From positions 1 through 38,135 of the forward strand of contig SVIJ01000010.1 of NCBI GenBank assembly GCA_015069565.1: a stretch of DNA of 38,135 nt, written 5' to 3'. The translations under genes and the position numbers were made by a program. Of the stretch, positions 16,224-22,142 are shown piece by piece (position 1 is the stretch's first letter; each line of letters opens with the position of its first letter). The notes beneath the pieces are model-generated. The model was not told where the DNA came from. It did not search any database and saw only the letters and a list, made by a program, of their open reading frames with translations. Source of the DNA: Clostridiales bacterium. GTDB lineage: Bacteria; Bacillota; Clostridia; Christensenellales; Borkfalkiaceae.

Positions 16224-17099
16224 ATGTTTTTACTTGCATCCTTTGTGGACACAATTCAAAACGTAATCTTTAAGCTGGAAGGATTTTTTGGCGGTTTTCA
16301 ACTCATTTATGCGTTTGAATGGCTCTTTTTCTTCTTGCTCATTTATTACGTTTCTAAGGTTTTACGGGAAAACGAAGCAACGAAGCTGATGCTCGTTTAC
16401 TGGGGCTTGCTTGTTTGCGGCGGCGTGATGTATTGCGCAAAGCCCGAGCTTTTTACCAAGGGATTCTTCCTGATGTACACGTTGGTGGCATCGGCGTTGA
16501 TGCTCATTTTCTTCAATACCGAAGTGAAAAAGATGCTTTGGGACGTGCATCGCGAAAAGAGTAGCCCTGCCGAAAAGCTTGGCGGCTCGACGGAAAGCCA
16601 TTCCGCGCAGGACGTGGAGCAGTGCATTGCCGATATTGTAAAGGCGGTGCAAAATATGTCGAAATCGAAAACAGGCGCGCTGATCGTGCTTTCGAAAGGT
16701 AGCCTTCCCAAAGGGGTTTTGAATAGTGGCGTCACTTTGGAAGCGGATATTTCCACGCGCTTGATTGAAAGTGTATTTTTCCCTAACTCTCCCTTGCACG
16801 ACGGCGCGATGGTGATTCGTCGTCACAAGGTGCAGGCGGCAGGGTGCTTCCTTCCGCTCACCGAAAAGGGCTCGTATCCGAAGGAATTCGGTACTCGTCA
16901 CCGCGCGGCAATCGGGATTACGGAAGTTGCAAACGTCGTTGCTTTGATTGTTTCCGAAGAAACGGGGATTATTTCAATTGTCAAAAAGGGCGACGTGGAA
17001 CGTTTCCCTGATACGGAAAGATTGACGCAGGTATTGCGTGATTATTATTGGCAGGAATTGCCCTTGACCGATAAAAAAGCGAAGGTGGTAATCAAATGA
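16224..17099 (+). CDS. cdaA: Membrane diadenylate cyclase CdaA
   Basis: Makes cyclic di-AMP from two ATP. It has 291 residues, normal for CdaA/DacA. Three N-terminal membrane helices span about residues 25–95 (LIYAFEWLFFFLLIYYVS, LMLVYWGLLVCGGVMYC, FFLMYTLVASALMLIFF). The DAC domain follows, with TGALIVLSKG, SPLHDGAMVIRR (DGA motif) and GTRHRAAIGI (RHR motif), then VSEETGIISIVKKG, so both catalytic motifs are intact. GGAGGAAAT precedes the ATG. In most Firmicutes cdaA is followed by cdaR and glmM. Here it overlaps a 34-codon frame resembling only the membrane anchor of CdaR, and glmM is replaced by lysC. Confidence 0.96.
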   Translation: MFLLASFVDTIQNVIFKLEGFFGGFQLIYAFEWLFFFLLIYYVSKVLRENEATKLMLVYWGLLVCGGVMYCAKPELFTKGFFLMYTLVASALMLIFFNTEVKKMLWDVHREKSSPAEKLGGSTESHSAQDVEQCIADIVKAVQNMSKSKTGALIVLSKGSLPKGVLNSGVTLEADISTRLIESVFFPNSPLHDGAMVIRRHKVQAAGCFLPLTEKGSYPKEFGTRHRAAIGITEVANVVALIVSEETGIISIVKKGDVERFPDTERLTQVLRDYYWQELPLTDKKAKVVIK

Positions 17100-17200
17100 G
17101 ATTTTTGAATTTTTTGAAAGAAGTTTTTTGTTCGAAATTTTGGATAAAAGCGATTGCTTTGGGCTTGGCGTTTTTGGTGACGTTCTTGCTGAATATTTAA
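17096..17200 (+). CDS. 34-residue membrane peptide, apparently the anchor remnant of CdaR/YbbR
   Basis: The start ATG overlaps the cdaA stop (ATGA), which is strong evidence for translational coupling. The peptide is MRFLNFLKEVF, then CSKFWIKAIALGLAFLVTFL and LNI. It has one predicted membrane helix (about residues 16–33) preceded by basic and aromatic residues. This is how CdaR starts (FLNN..W.VKIIAL.FALLLYVAVN in the Bacillus protein), and cdaR is the expected gene here. The stop falls exactly where the helix ends, and none of the YbbR repeats follow in any frame before lysC. Either a decayed cdaR or a selected microprotein that contacts the CdaA membrane domain. Coding status is inferred. 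Confidence 0.6.
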   Translation: MRFLNFLKEVFCSKFWIKAIALGLAFLVTFLLNI

Positions 17201-17216
17201 TGGTTTGCCCAAAAGA

Positions 17217-17242
17217 ATGGGTACAGGTATGCGTTTAACACG
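17217..17242 (+). repeat. Dispersed motif, divergent copy between the cdaR remnant and lysC
   Basis: ATGGGTACAGGTATGCGTTT matches the GCAGGTAYGCGTTTAA form with a few changes. It begins 17 bases after the cdaR remnant stop and ends just before the lysC Shine-Dalgarno sequence. Confidence 0.55.
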
Positions 17243-17256
17243 TTTTGGAGGAGTTT

Positions 17257-18582
17257 ATGAGTTGTAAGGTGTGTAAGTTTGGCGGCACGTCTATGGCGGA
17301 TGGAAACGTTATTTTGCGCGCGGCAGAGATTGTTAAGGCGGATAAGGAAAGACGGTACGTAGTGGTTTCCGCGCCAGGGAAGCGGTTTAGCGGAGATATT
17401 AAGGTCACCGATCTTTTGTATGCGCTGTATGCGGCGTATGAAAAACAGGATAGCGACCTGTTTGAAGAGTTGTATGAAAAGATCAGCGTTCGCTTTTTGA
17501 ATATCGAACGTGAGATCGGCAAGGATTTGAAGGTGCGCGCGGCGTTAGATGAAGCCAAGGCGGCGATCTTGGGCGGCGCAGGCAAGGATTATTGCGTTTC
17601 CCGTGGGGAGTTCATTACTGCGCATATCGTTGCGGAAGTGCTTGGCGTTCCGTTTGTGGATGCAACGGAGTTTGTACGCTTTGACGAGAACGGTATTTTG
17701 AAGGAAGAAACCTTTGATTTGGCGGGTAAGGTGCTGAAATCGTACGATAAAGCGGTTGTTCCTGGCTTCTACGGATTAGGAGCTGACGGAAAAGTAAAGA
17801 CCTTTTCCCGTGGCGGCGGCGATATTTCGGGCGCAATCGTGGCAAGGGGCGTAAAGGCGGCCTTATACGAAAACTGGACGGACGTAAGCGGTTTCTATGC
17901 TTGCGATCCTCGCATTGTCAATAGTCCTGTATGTATGTCCGAGCTTTCCTATTCCGAGCTTCGCGAGCTTTCCTATATGGGCGCAAACGTTTTGCATAGC
18001 GAGTCGATTTTCCCCGTGCGTAGCGCGGGAATTCCCATTCGTATTTCCAACACCTTCCGTCCCGAAGATCGTGGTACGTTTATCGTGCCTGATGCGAAAA
18101 GATCCTTTGGCGATAGCGTTGTCACAGGGATTGCAGGCAAGAAGGGCTTTACGTCGATTACCATCGAAAAGTCGATGATGAACGCGGAAATCGGTTTTGT
18201 GCAAAAGGTGCTTTCCGTAATCGGCAAGCACGGCATTTCCTTCGAGCATTTGCCTTCGGGAATTGATACCATGTCCTTGGTGATTGATAATGAGTTCTTA
18301 AAAGACGGCATTTTGGACGTGCTCTTGCAAGAGATGAAGGAAGCGGTGCGCCCCGATAGAATCTATACACACGAAGACATTGCTTTGATTGCAACCGTTG
18401 GTCACGGTATGGCAAAGAACGTCGGTACTTCGGCAAGGCTCTTTAAGGCGCTTTCTGAAAACGGCGTCAACGTCAATATGATTGACCAAGGCTCAAGCGA
18501 GCTGAATATCATTGTCGGGGTGGAAGGCAAGGATTGCGAAAGCTGTATCCGCGCCATCTATCGCGAGTTCTTCCAAGAATAA
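17257..18582 (+). CDS. lysC: Aspartate kinase
   Basis: Phosphorylates aspartate, the first step toward lysine, threonine, methionine and diaminopimelate. From ATG 17257 (GGAGGAG immediately upstream) it has 441 residues. An in-frame TTG at 17245 is part of the ribosome binding site and not a likely start. The kinase domain shows KFGGTSMADG (residues 6–15), SRGEFITAHIVAEVLGVPF, FSRGGGDISGAIVARGVKA and TDVSGFYACDPRIV. Two C-terminal ACT domains follow (about 295–440, with GHGMAKNVGTSARLFKALSE and the end NVNMIDQGSSELNIIVGV), so feedback inhibition is likely. It ends 4 bases before a strong terminator. Confidence 0.96.
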   Translation: MSCKVCKFGGTSMADGNVILRAAEIVKADKERRYVVVSAPGKRFSGDIKVTDLLYALYAAYEKQDSDLFEELYEKISVRFLNIEREIGKDLKVRAALDEAKAAILGGAGKDYCVSRGEFITAHIVAEVLGVPFVDATEFVRFDENGILKEETFDLAGKVLKSYDKAVVPGFYGLGADGKVKTFSRGGGDISGAIVARGVKAALYENWTDVSGFYACDPRIVNSPVCMSELSYSELRELSYMGANVLHSESIFPVRSAGIPIRISNTFRPEDRGTFIVPDAKRSFGDSVVTGIAGKKGFTSITIEKSMMNAEIGFVQKVLSVIGKHGISFEHLPSGIDTMSLVIDNEFLKDGILDVLLQEMKEAVRPDRIYTHEDIALIATVGHGMAKNVGTSARLFKALSENGVNVNMIDQGSSELNIIVGVEGKDCESCIRAIYREFFQE

Positions 18583-18586
18583 AAAC

Positions 18587-18609
18587 AAGCCCCAAACGGG
18601 GCTTTTTTT
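18587..18609. terminator. Bidirectional terminator between lysC and the deacetylase gene
   Basis: AAGCCCC pairs with GGGGCTT around AAAC, followed by TTTTTTT on the plus strand and preceded by an A-rich run that serves the minus strand. The two genes converge here. Confidence 0.9.
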
Positions 18610-18617
18610 ATTGCCGA

Positions 18618-19475
18618 TTAGCGGCGATTTAAGTTTCGGGCGCGTGTATACACGCCGCCTATTTTTAGGCGGCAATCATGCGCCTTTGCCATTTGTGATA
18701 CGCTCACAGCTTGATAGCCTGCGTCGTAAAGATCGGGTAAAAGCTGTTTCAATGCGGACACGGTATGGGGATATCCGTCGTGCATGAGTACAATCACCCC
18801 TGCGTGTTTTTGCCCCCAAACGCTTTGATAGATGCTTTCGGCTGGGATTCCCGTCCAGTCCTTCGTGTCGATAAACCAACTGATGATGGGCGTCTTTGCC
18901 TGCGCGCGGACGCTTTCGCAAACGTTGCCGTAAGGGGCGCGCAAAAGGTGACGGGGCTTTCCATCGAAGAGAGAGAGTAGCTTGTCTGTTTTGTCAATCT
19001 CTCGGCGAATTTCGCTGGGAGAGAGTTTGGAAAGGTCGTAGTGGTTTTGTGTGTGGTTTCCCAGTTCAAAGCCTGCGGTCAATGCAATTTCTACGCTTTG
19101 CGCCGTTGACGGGCGAAGTCGCATACCGTTGCAAAACAAGGTTGCGCTTGCGGGTGCGTCGGGATGAGTGGAATTGAAATGCAAAAACGTACCAACGATG
19201 GATTCTAAGGTGGAAGCAGGCGAGTCGTCGAAGGTAAATGCGATGAGCTTTCGATTTGGATCGATTTTGGAAACGTCCACGTCAGATGTATCCCAGTAAT
19301 CCTTGTCGGGAATCGTGGCACTTGTTTTGGGCGGTAAGGTTGATGCCGAGTCTTCCGTCTTTATGATTTCCTGCGGTGATGCTACTTGCGCTTTAGGTTG
19401 GCTTTTGCACCCGAAAGGGATAGCCATGTACGAAATGAATAAAAAATATGCACCTATTCTCCACAATCTACGCAT
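18618..19475 (-). CDS. NodB-type polysaccharide deacetylase, membrane or lipid anchored
   Basis: A 285-residue secreted carbohydrate esterase 4 family protein. The N terminus has a hydrophobic segment (about residues 5–22) and Cys23 in PFGC, a non-canonical lipobox, so it could be a lipoprotein or a signal-anchored protein. A Ser/Thr/Pro-rich spacer follows to about residue 70. All NodB motifs are visible: FTFDDSP (D83, D84), NHTQNH (metal ligands H141 and H145), RAPYG (R179), DTKDW (D203) and VLMHDG (H232). The likely substrate is peptidoglycan or another cell-surface glycan. The start has no Shine-Dalgarno sequence and abuts a possible -10 box, so it is uncertain. The last codons run through two perfect palindromes (18643–18673). 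Confidence 0.85.
   Translation of the reverse strand: MRRLWRIGAYFLFISYMAIPFGCKSQPKAQVASPQEIIKTEDSASTLPPKTSATIPDKDYWDTSDVDVSKIDPNRKLIAFTFDDSPASTLESIVGTFLHFNSTHPDAPASATLFCNGMRLRPSTAQSVEIALTAGFELGNHTQNHYDLSKLSPSEIRREIDKTDKLLSLFDGKPRHLLRAPYGNVCESVRAQAKTPIISWFIDTKDWTGIPAESIYQSVWGQKHAGVIVLMHDGYPHTVSALKQLLPDLYDAGYQAVSVSQMAKAHDCRLKIGGVYTRARNLNRR
18642..18673 (-). repeat. Two adjacent perfect palindromes inside the 3' end of the deacetylase gene
   Basis: GCGTGTATACACGC is a 14-base self-complementary palindrome (18642–18655). GCCGCCTA pairs with TAGGCGGC around TTTT (18654–18673). Together they encode LKIGGVYTRA on the minus strand, past the last catalytic motif. A structure this dense in a coding tail suggests that a small element was captured by the reading frame. 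Confidence 0.55.
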
Positions 19476-19503
19476 ATAATAAGTATGTCTGTTTTTCAGG
19501 CAA
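19476..19503 (-). promoter_or_regulatory. Possible promoter of the deacetylase gene
   Basis: On the minus strand TTGCCT (19503–19498), a 16-base spacer and TATTAT (19481–19476). The -10 box touches the annotated start codon, so a transcript from it would be leaderless or would start translation further in. Weak call. Confidence 0.35.
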
Positions 19504-19527
19504 AGTATGTTAAAAAGGGAAAATGGG

Positions 19528-19556
19528 TTGACAAATTGGATTGTTTATGCTATAAT
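19528..19556 (+). promoter_or_regulatory. Consensus sigma-A promoter of the kinase-like gene
   Basis: Perfect TTGACA (19528–19533), a 17-base spacer and perfect TATAAT (19551–19556). It lies inside the longest open frame of the downstream gene and therefore sets the start codon downstream of it, at 19588. Confidence 0.92.
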
Positions 19557-19587
19557 CATTATGTACAACCAAAAAAGTAAAAGGATT

Positions 19588-20706
19588 ATGGGAAACCAAG
19601 TGATTTTAGAGGAAAGAGTATTAGAGGTTTTGAAGCGTTTTGCGATTGCGGGGGAATACTCGCATTTTGAAGTGCTTCAAAGCGGACATATCAACGAAAC
19701 CTATAAGGTGTATTTTTATCGTGGCGGTGAACTGAAAGATTACATCCTGCAAAGGGTGAATACTTACGTATTCAAAGATCCTGTTGCCGTGATGGGGAAT
19801 ATTTCCACCGTAACGGAATATATCCGCGCTAAGATCAAGGCAACGGGAATCAGCGCGAAACGGTTTGTTTTGCACTATCAAAAGGCTAAGGACGGCATGT
19901 ATTATACCATTCTTCCAAACGGTGAGTTTTGGCGTTGTTGCCGATTTATTGACGATTCGGTTTCCTTTATGGAAGCGGAAAACGCGAAGATTGCGGAAGA
20001 ATCGGGTAGGGCGTTTGGGAAGTTCCAAATGTATTTGGCGGATTACCCTGTAAAGGATTTGCATATTGCAATTCCCCATTTCCACAACACGGTCAACCGC
20101 TATCAGATTTTCAAGGATGCGATTGAAAACGATTTTGCGGGAAGAAAGGCAAGCGTGCAAGCGGAAATTGATGGATATTTAGCGCTTGAAGAAATGGCGA
20201 CAAGGCTCTATAAAATGCAAAGAGCAGGCGATCTTCCTTTGCGCGTCACCCACAACGACACGAAGACGAGCAACGTTTTATTCGATGCGGAAACACAGGA
20301 GCATCTTTCCGTAATCGATCTTGATACCGTTATGCCTGGGCTGGTGGCGTGCGATTTTGGCGATGCGATTCGTATCGTAGGGAATACCTGTGGCGAAGAT
20401 GAAAAAGATCTTTCGAAAATCGAAGTGGATATGGAAAAATACGAAGCCTTCACTCGTGGCTTCGTCGATGAAGTGGGAAGCATGCTGACGCAAAAGGAAG
20501 TAGATACCTTGGCGCTTGGCGCGTTCGCGATGACGGTAGAATGCGGCATTCGTTTCCTGTCCGACTATTTGGACGGGGATAAGTATTTCCGTATTCATTA
20601 TCCCGAGCAAAACTTGGATCGAGCAAGATGCCACTTAACCTACGCGCAAAAGCTTTTAGAAAAGCTGGACGAAATGCAGCAAATCGTTTATAAGTACGTG
20701 AAATAA
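19588..20706 (+). CDS. APH-fold small-molecule kinase resembling N-acetylhexosamine 1-kinase (NahK)
   Basis: Cytoplasmic phosphotransferase of the aminoglycoside/choline kinase superfamily. From ATG 19588 (AAAAGGATT just before) it has 372 residues, close to NahK at about 360. The open frame extends upstream to 19507, but the promoter at 19528–19556 rules that start out. Motifs: the nucleotide-loop region QSGHINETYKVYF (residues 26–38), INETY with the following YILQRVNTYVFKD, the catalytic loop RVTHNDTKTSNVLF, and the metal-binding VIDLDTVMPGLVACDFGDAIR, which closely resembles the NahK signature. By family it would phosphorylate a sugar such as GlcNAc/GalNAc at C1. It is monocistronic, with its own promoter and terminator. 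Confidence 0.82.
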   Translation: MGNQVILEERVLEVLKRFAIAGEYSHFEVLQSGHINETYKVYFYRGGELKDYILQRVNTYVFKDPVAVMGNISTVTEYIRAKIKATGISAKRFVLHYQKAKDGMYYTILPNGEFWRCCRFIDDSVSFMEAENAKIAEESGRAFGKFQMYLADYPVKDLHIAIPHFHNTVNRYQIFKDAIENDFAGRKASVQAEIDGYLALEEMATRLYKMQRAGDLPLRVTHNDTKTSNVLFDAETQEHLSVIDLDTVMPGLVACDFGDAIRIVGNTCGEDEKDLSKIEVDMEKYEAFTRGFVDEVGSMLTQKEVDTLALGAFAMTVECGIRFLSDYLDGDKYFRIHYPEQNLDRARCHLTYAQKLLEKLDEMQQIVYKYVK

Positions 20707-20715
20707 GAAAGCCTA

Positions 20716-20750
20716 AAAACCGCACGGTAAAAGACGTGCGGTTTTCTTTT
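20716..20750 (+). terminator. Rho-independent terminator after the kinase-like gene
   Basis: AAAACCGCACG pairs with CGTGCGGTTTT around an 8-base loop, followed by CTTTTTT. Ten bases after the stop codon. Confidence 0.92.
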
Positions 20751-20753
20751 TTG

Positions 20754-20780
20754 GTAGGGGCAGGTATGCGTTTAATCGCG
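20754..20780 (+). repeat. Dispersed motif copy overlapping the 3' end of a microprotein gene
   Basis: GTAGGGGCAGGTATGCGTTT followed by AATCGCG matches the long form with one fewer G and T for C in the core. On the minus strand its TTTAA portion supplies the stop codon of the 29-residue frame at 20772–20861. Confidence 0.7.
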
Positions 20781-20861
20781 TTGCGCTTTAAAAAGCGCCA
20801 TAATCATAACGCCTAAGTTTCCCCCGATGATAATTCCTGTAATCAGCCCTGCAAGAAACAT
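20772..20861 (-). CDS. 29-residue single-helix membrane microprotein (DUF3789-like)
   Basis: Minus-strand frame beginning MFLAGLITGIIIGGNLGVMI and ending MALFKAQRD. It is one glycine-zipper-like hydrophobic helix (about residues 2–24) with a short basic/acidic tail. The start ATG has an excellent AAAGGAG (20873–20867, spacing 5), which is the main coding evidence. From memory it resembles very short Firmicute proteins of the DUF3789 type, which also read MFxAGLxxGxxxG, but that needs a profile search. The function of that group is unknown. It lies convergent to the kinase-like gene and divergent from the nitrilase-like gene. Confidence 0.6.
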   Translation of the reverse strand: MFLAGLITGIIIGGNLGVMIMALFKAQRD

Positions 20862-20913
20862 TCCTTCGCTCCTTTGTCTTAGTAGAAAGAAGTATTGCCA
20901 CTTTTCTAGTTTA

Positions 20914-20947
20914 GTATACGCACCTTTTTTCTACTTGGTGTATATAC
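20914..20947. promoter_or_regulatory. Inverted repeat between the microprotein and the nitrilase-like gene
   Basis: GTATACGCACC (20914–20924) faces GGTGTATATAC (20937–20947), complementary at 10 of 11 positions, 12-base spacer with a T-run. It lies between the two divergent starts, so an operator or shared leader element is plausible. I found no convincing sigma-A pair here. Confidence 0.4.
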
Positions 20948-20965
20948 TGAAAAATAGGGGGGCGT

Positions 20966-21637
20966 ATGAGAATTTGTTTTGTGAGCCGTGGCGGCATTTC
21001 TACGCACGTAAAGGAATTGCAGGAGCTGAAAGCAGAGCTGATTATCGGCGGCTTCAAAAGTCTGGGGGAAGTCAGCTATGAACGCGAATTGAAGGAAGAA
21101 ACGAATTATTTCGAGCAGGTGGCAAATCTTTCACAAGTGACGGGTGCGGTGGTGATTTGCGGTTGTATCACCGACACGAAGGGTTTTAAGCGGAAATCCG
21201 CAGTGGTGGCGGAAGGGGGACGGTTGCTTGGAGTTTCGGATATGCTCAACGTCGTGGACGGGGAGATGAATAGTGGCGCGGCACTCAAAGTATACGATAC
21301 AAAAGTGGGAAAGCTCGGGGTGCTGGTTGCGGAAGATCTTTGCTTTCCTGAAATGGCGAAATCCTTGACCCTTTGCGGCAGCGACGTGATTATTTGCCCA
21401 TACGGAGTGGTCGAGAACGGCGTGGAAAGCGTGCTCGTACGCGCGCACGCCTTTTGCTACGGCGCGCCTGTCTGTCTTTGCGGAATCGGCTATTCGGCAA
21501 TCGGGGGCGTGGACGGCTCGCTTGCCTTTGCTTCGCCTGTGAATTTATCGGTGGCGGAGCTAGAAGGGGTCAAGGAATACCACTTGATTGAAACGCGCCG
21601 AAGGGGACTATATAGGCCGCCAAAAAAGCCGTATTGA
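20966..21637 (+). CDS. Nitrilase-superfamily homologue with all three catalytic residues replaced
   Basis: 223 residues with the carbon-nitrogen hydrolase core but shorter than the usual 260–290. The segment KLGVLVAEDLCFPEMAKSLT aligns with the nitrilase elbow GxxICYDLRFPE. The position of the catalytic cysteine is Ala122, and the cysteine present (126) sits where arginine is usual. The lysine loop (GKYRKIHL type) reads GVSDMLNV, giving Met93. The glutamate of the VVFPE strand is replaced in ELIIGGFK (about residue 30). The fold motifs CGSDVIICP and VRAHAFCYGAPV are kept, so the protein is probably expressed but not a normal amidase. The ribosome binding site is AGGGGGG three bases before ATG. 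It is followed by a bidirectional terminator. Confidence 0.7.
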   Translation: MRICFVSRGGISTHVKELQELKAELIIGGFKSLGEVSYERELKEETNYFEQVANLSQVTGAVVICGCITDTKGFKRKSAVVAEGGRLLGVSDMLNVVDGEMNSGAALKVYDTKVGKLGVLVAEDLCFPEMAKSLTLCGSDVIICPYGVVENGVESVLVRAHAFCYGAPVCLCGIGYSAIGGVDGSLAFASPVNLSVAELEGVKEYHLIETRRRGLYRPPKKPY

Positions 21638-21654
21638 GAAGGAATGGAATGGTA

Positions 21655-21687
21655 TAAAAAAACGGAGCATTTAGCTCCGTTTTTTTT
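21655..21687. terminator. Bidirectional terminator between the nitrilase-like gene and smpB
   Basis: AAAAAAACGGAGC pairs with GCTCCGTTTTTTT around ATTTA. A-run and T-run flank both sides, suited to termination from both converging genes. Confidence 0.92.
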
Positions 21688-21689
21688 CG

Positions 21690-22142
21690 TTAGATACCTG
21701 CTGCCTTGATTTCGCGTTCGGTTGCTCGTTTTTGATCGCGTGCGGCAATGGTTGCCTTCTTGTCGTAGGTATGCTTACCACGGCAAAGCGCAACTTCGAC
21801 TTTTACAAGGGAATCCTTAAAATACAGCTTCAAGGGCACGAGCGTATAGCCTTGACGGTTGATTTTTCCTGCGATTTTTGCGATTTCGCTCTTATGCAAA
21901 AGCAATCGGCGATCCCTGCGCGTATCACGGCTGTGGAAGCCGTCCGATTTTTCATAGAATGCGATGTGCATATTTTTGATGGAAACGACGTTTCCGCGCA
22001 CGAAGCAAAAGCAATCGTTCATATTGACGTTGCCTGCGCGCAGGGATTTGATTTCGTTGCCTTCCAGTACAATGCCTGCTTCGTATTTTTCTTCGATGAA
22101 ATACTCAAACGAAGCGCTTTTATTTACTGCAATAATTTTCAT
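21690..22142 (-). CDS. smpB: SsrA (tmRNA)-binding protein SmpB
   Basis: Partner of tmRNA in ribosome rescue by trans-translation. It has 150 residues, the family length. Recognisable parts are NKSASFEYFIEEKYEAGIVL at the N terminus, GNEIKSLRAGNVNMNDCF (the core beta-barrel), the tRNA-like contact region and the basic tail KKATIAARDQKRATEREIK that enters the mRNA channel. The start overlaps the rnr stop by four bases (ATGA), so the two are coupled. The secG–rnr–smpB order is standard in Firmicutes. The tmRNA gene ssrA, which often follows smpB, is not here: a terminator and a convergent gene follow. Confidence 0.96.
   Translation of the reverse strand: MKIIAVNKSASFEYFIEEKYEAGIVLEGNEIKSLRAGNVNMNDCFCFVRGNVVSIKNMHIAFYEKSDGFHSRDTRRDRRLLLHKSEIAKIAGKINRQGYTLVPLKLYFKDSLVKVEVALCRGKHTYDKKATIAARDQKRATEREIKAAGI

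Noticed and set aside
19507..19587. N-terminal extension of the kinase-like gene from ATG 19507
   Set aside because: It covers a perfect TTGACA-17-TATAAT promoter, so it would not be transcribed from it. ATG 19588 has its own ribosome binding site.
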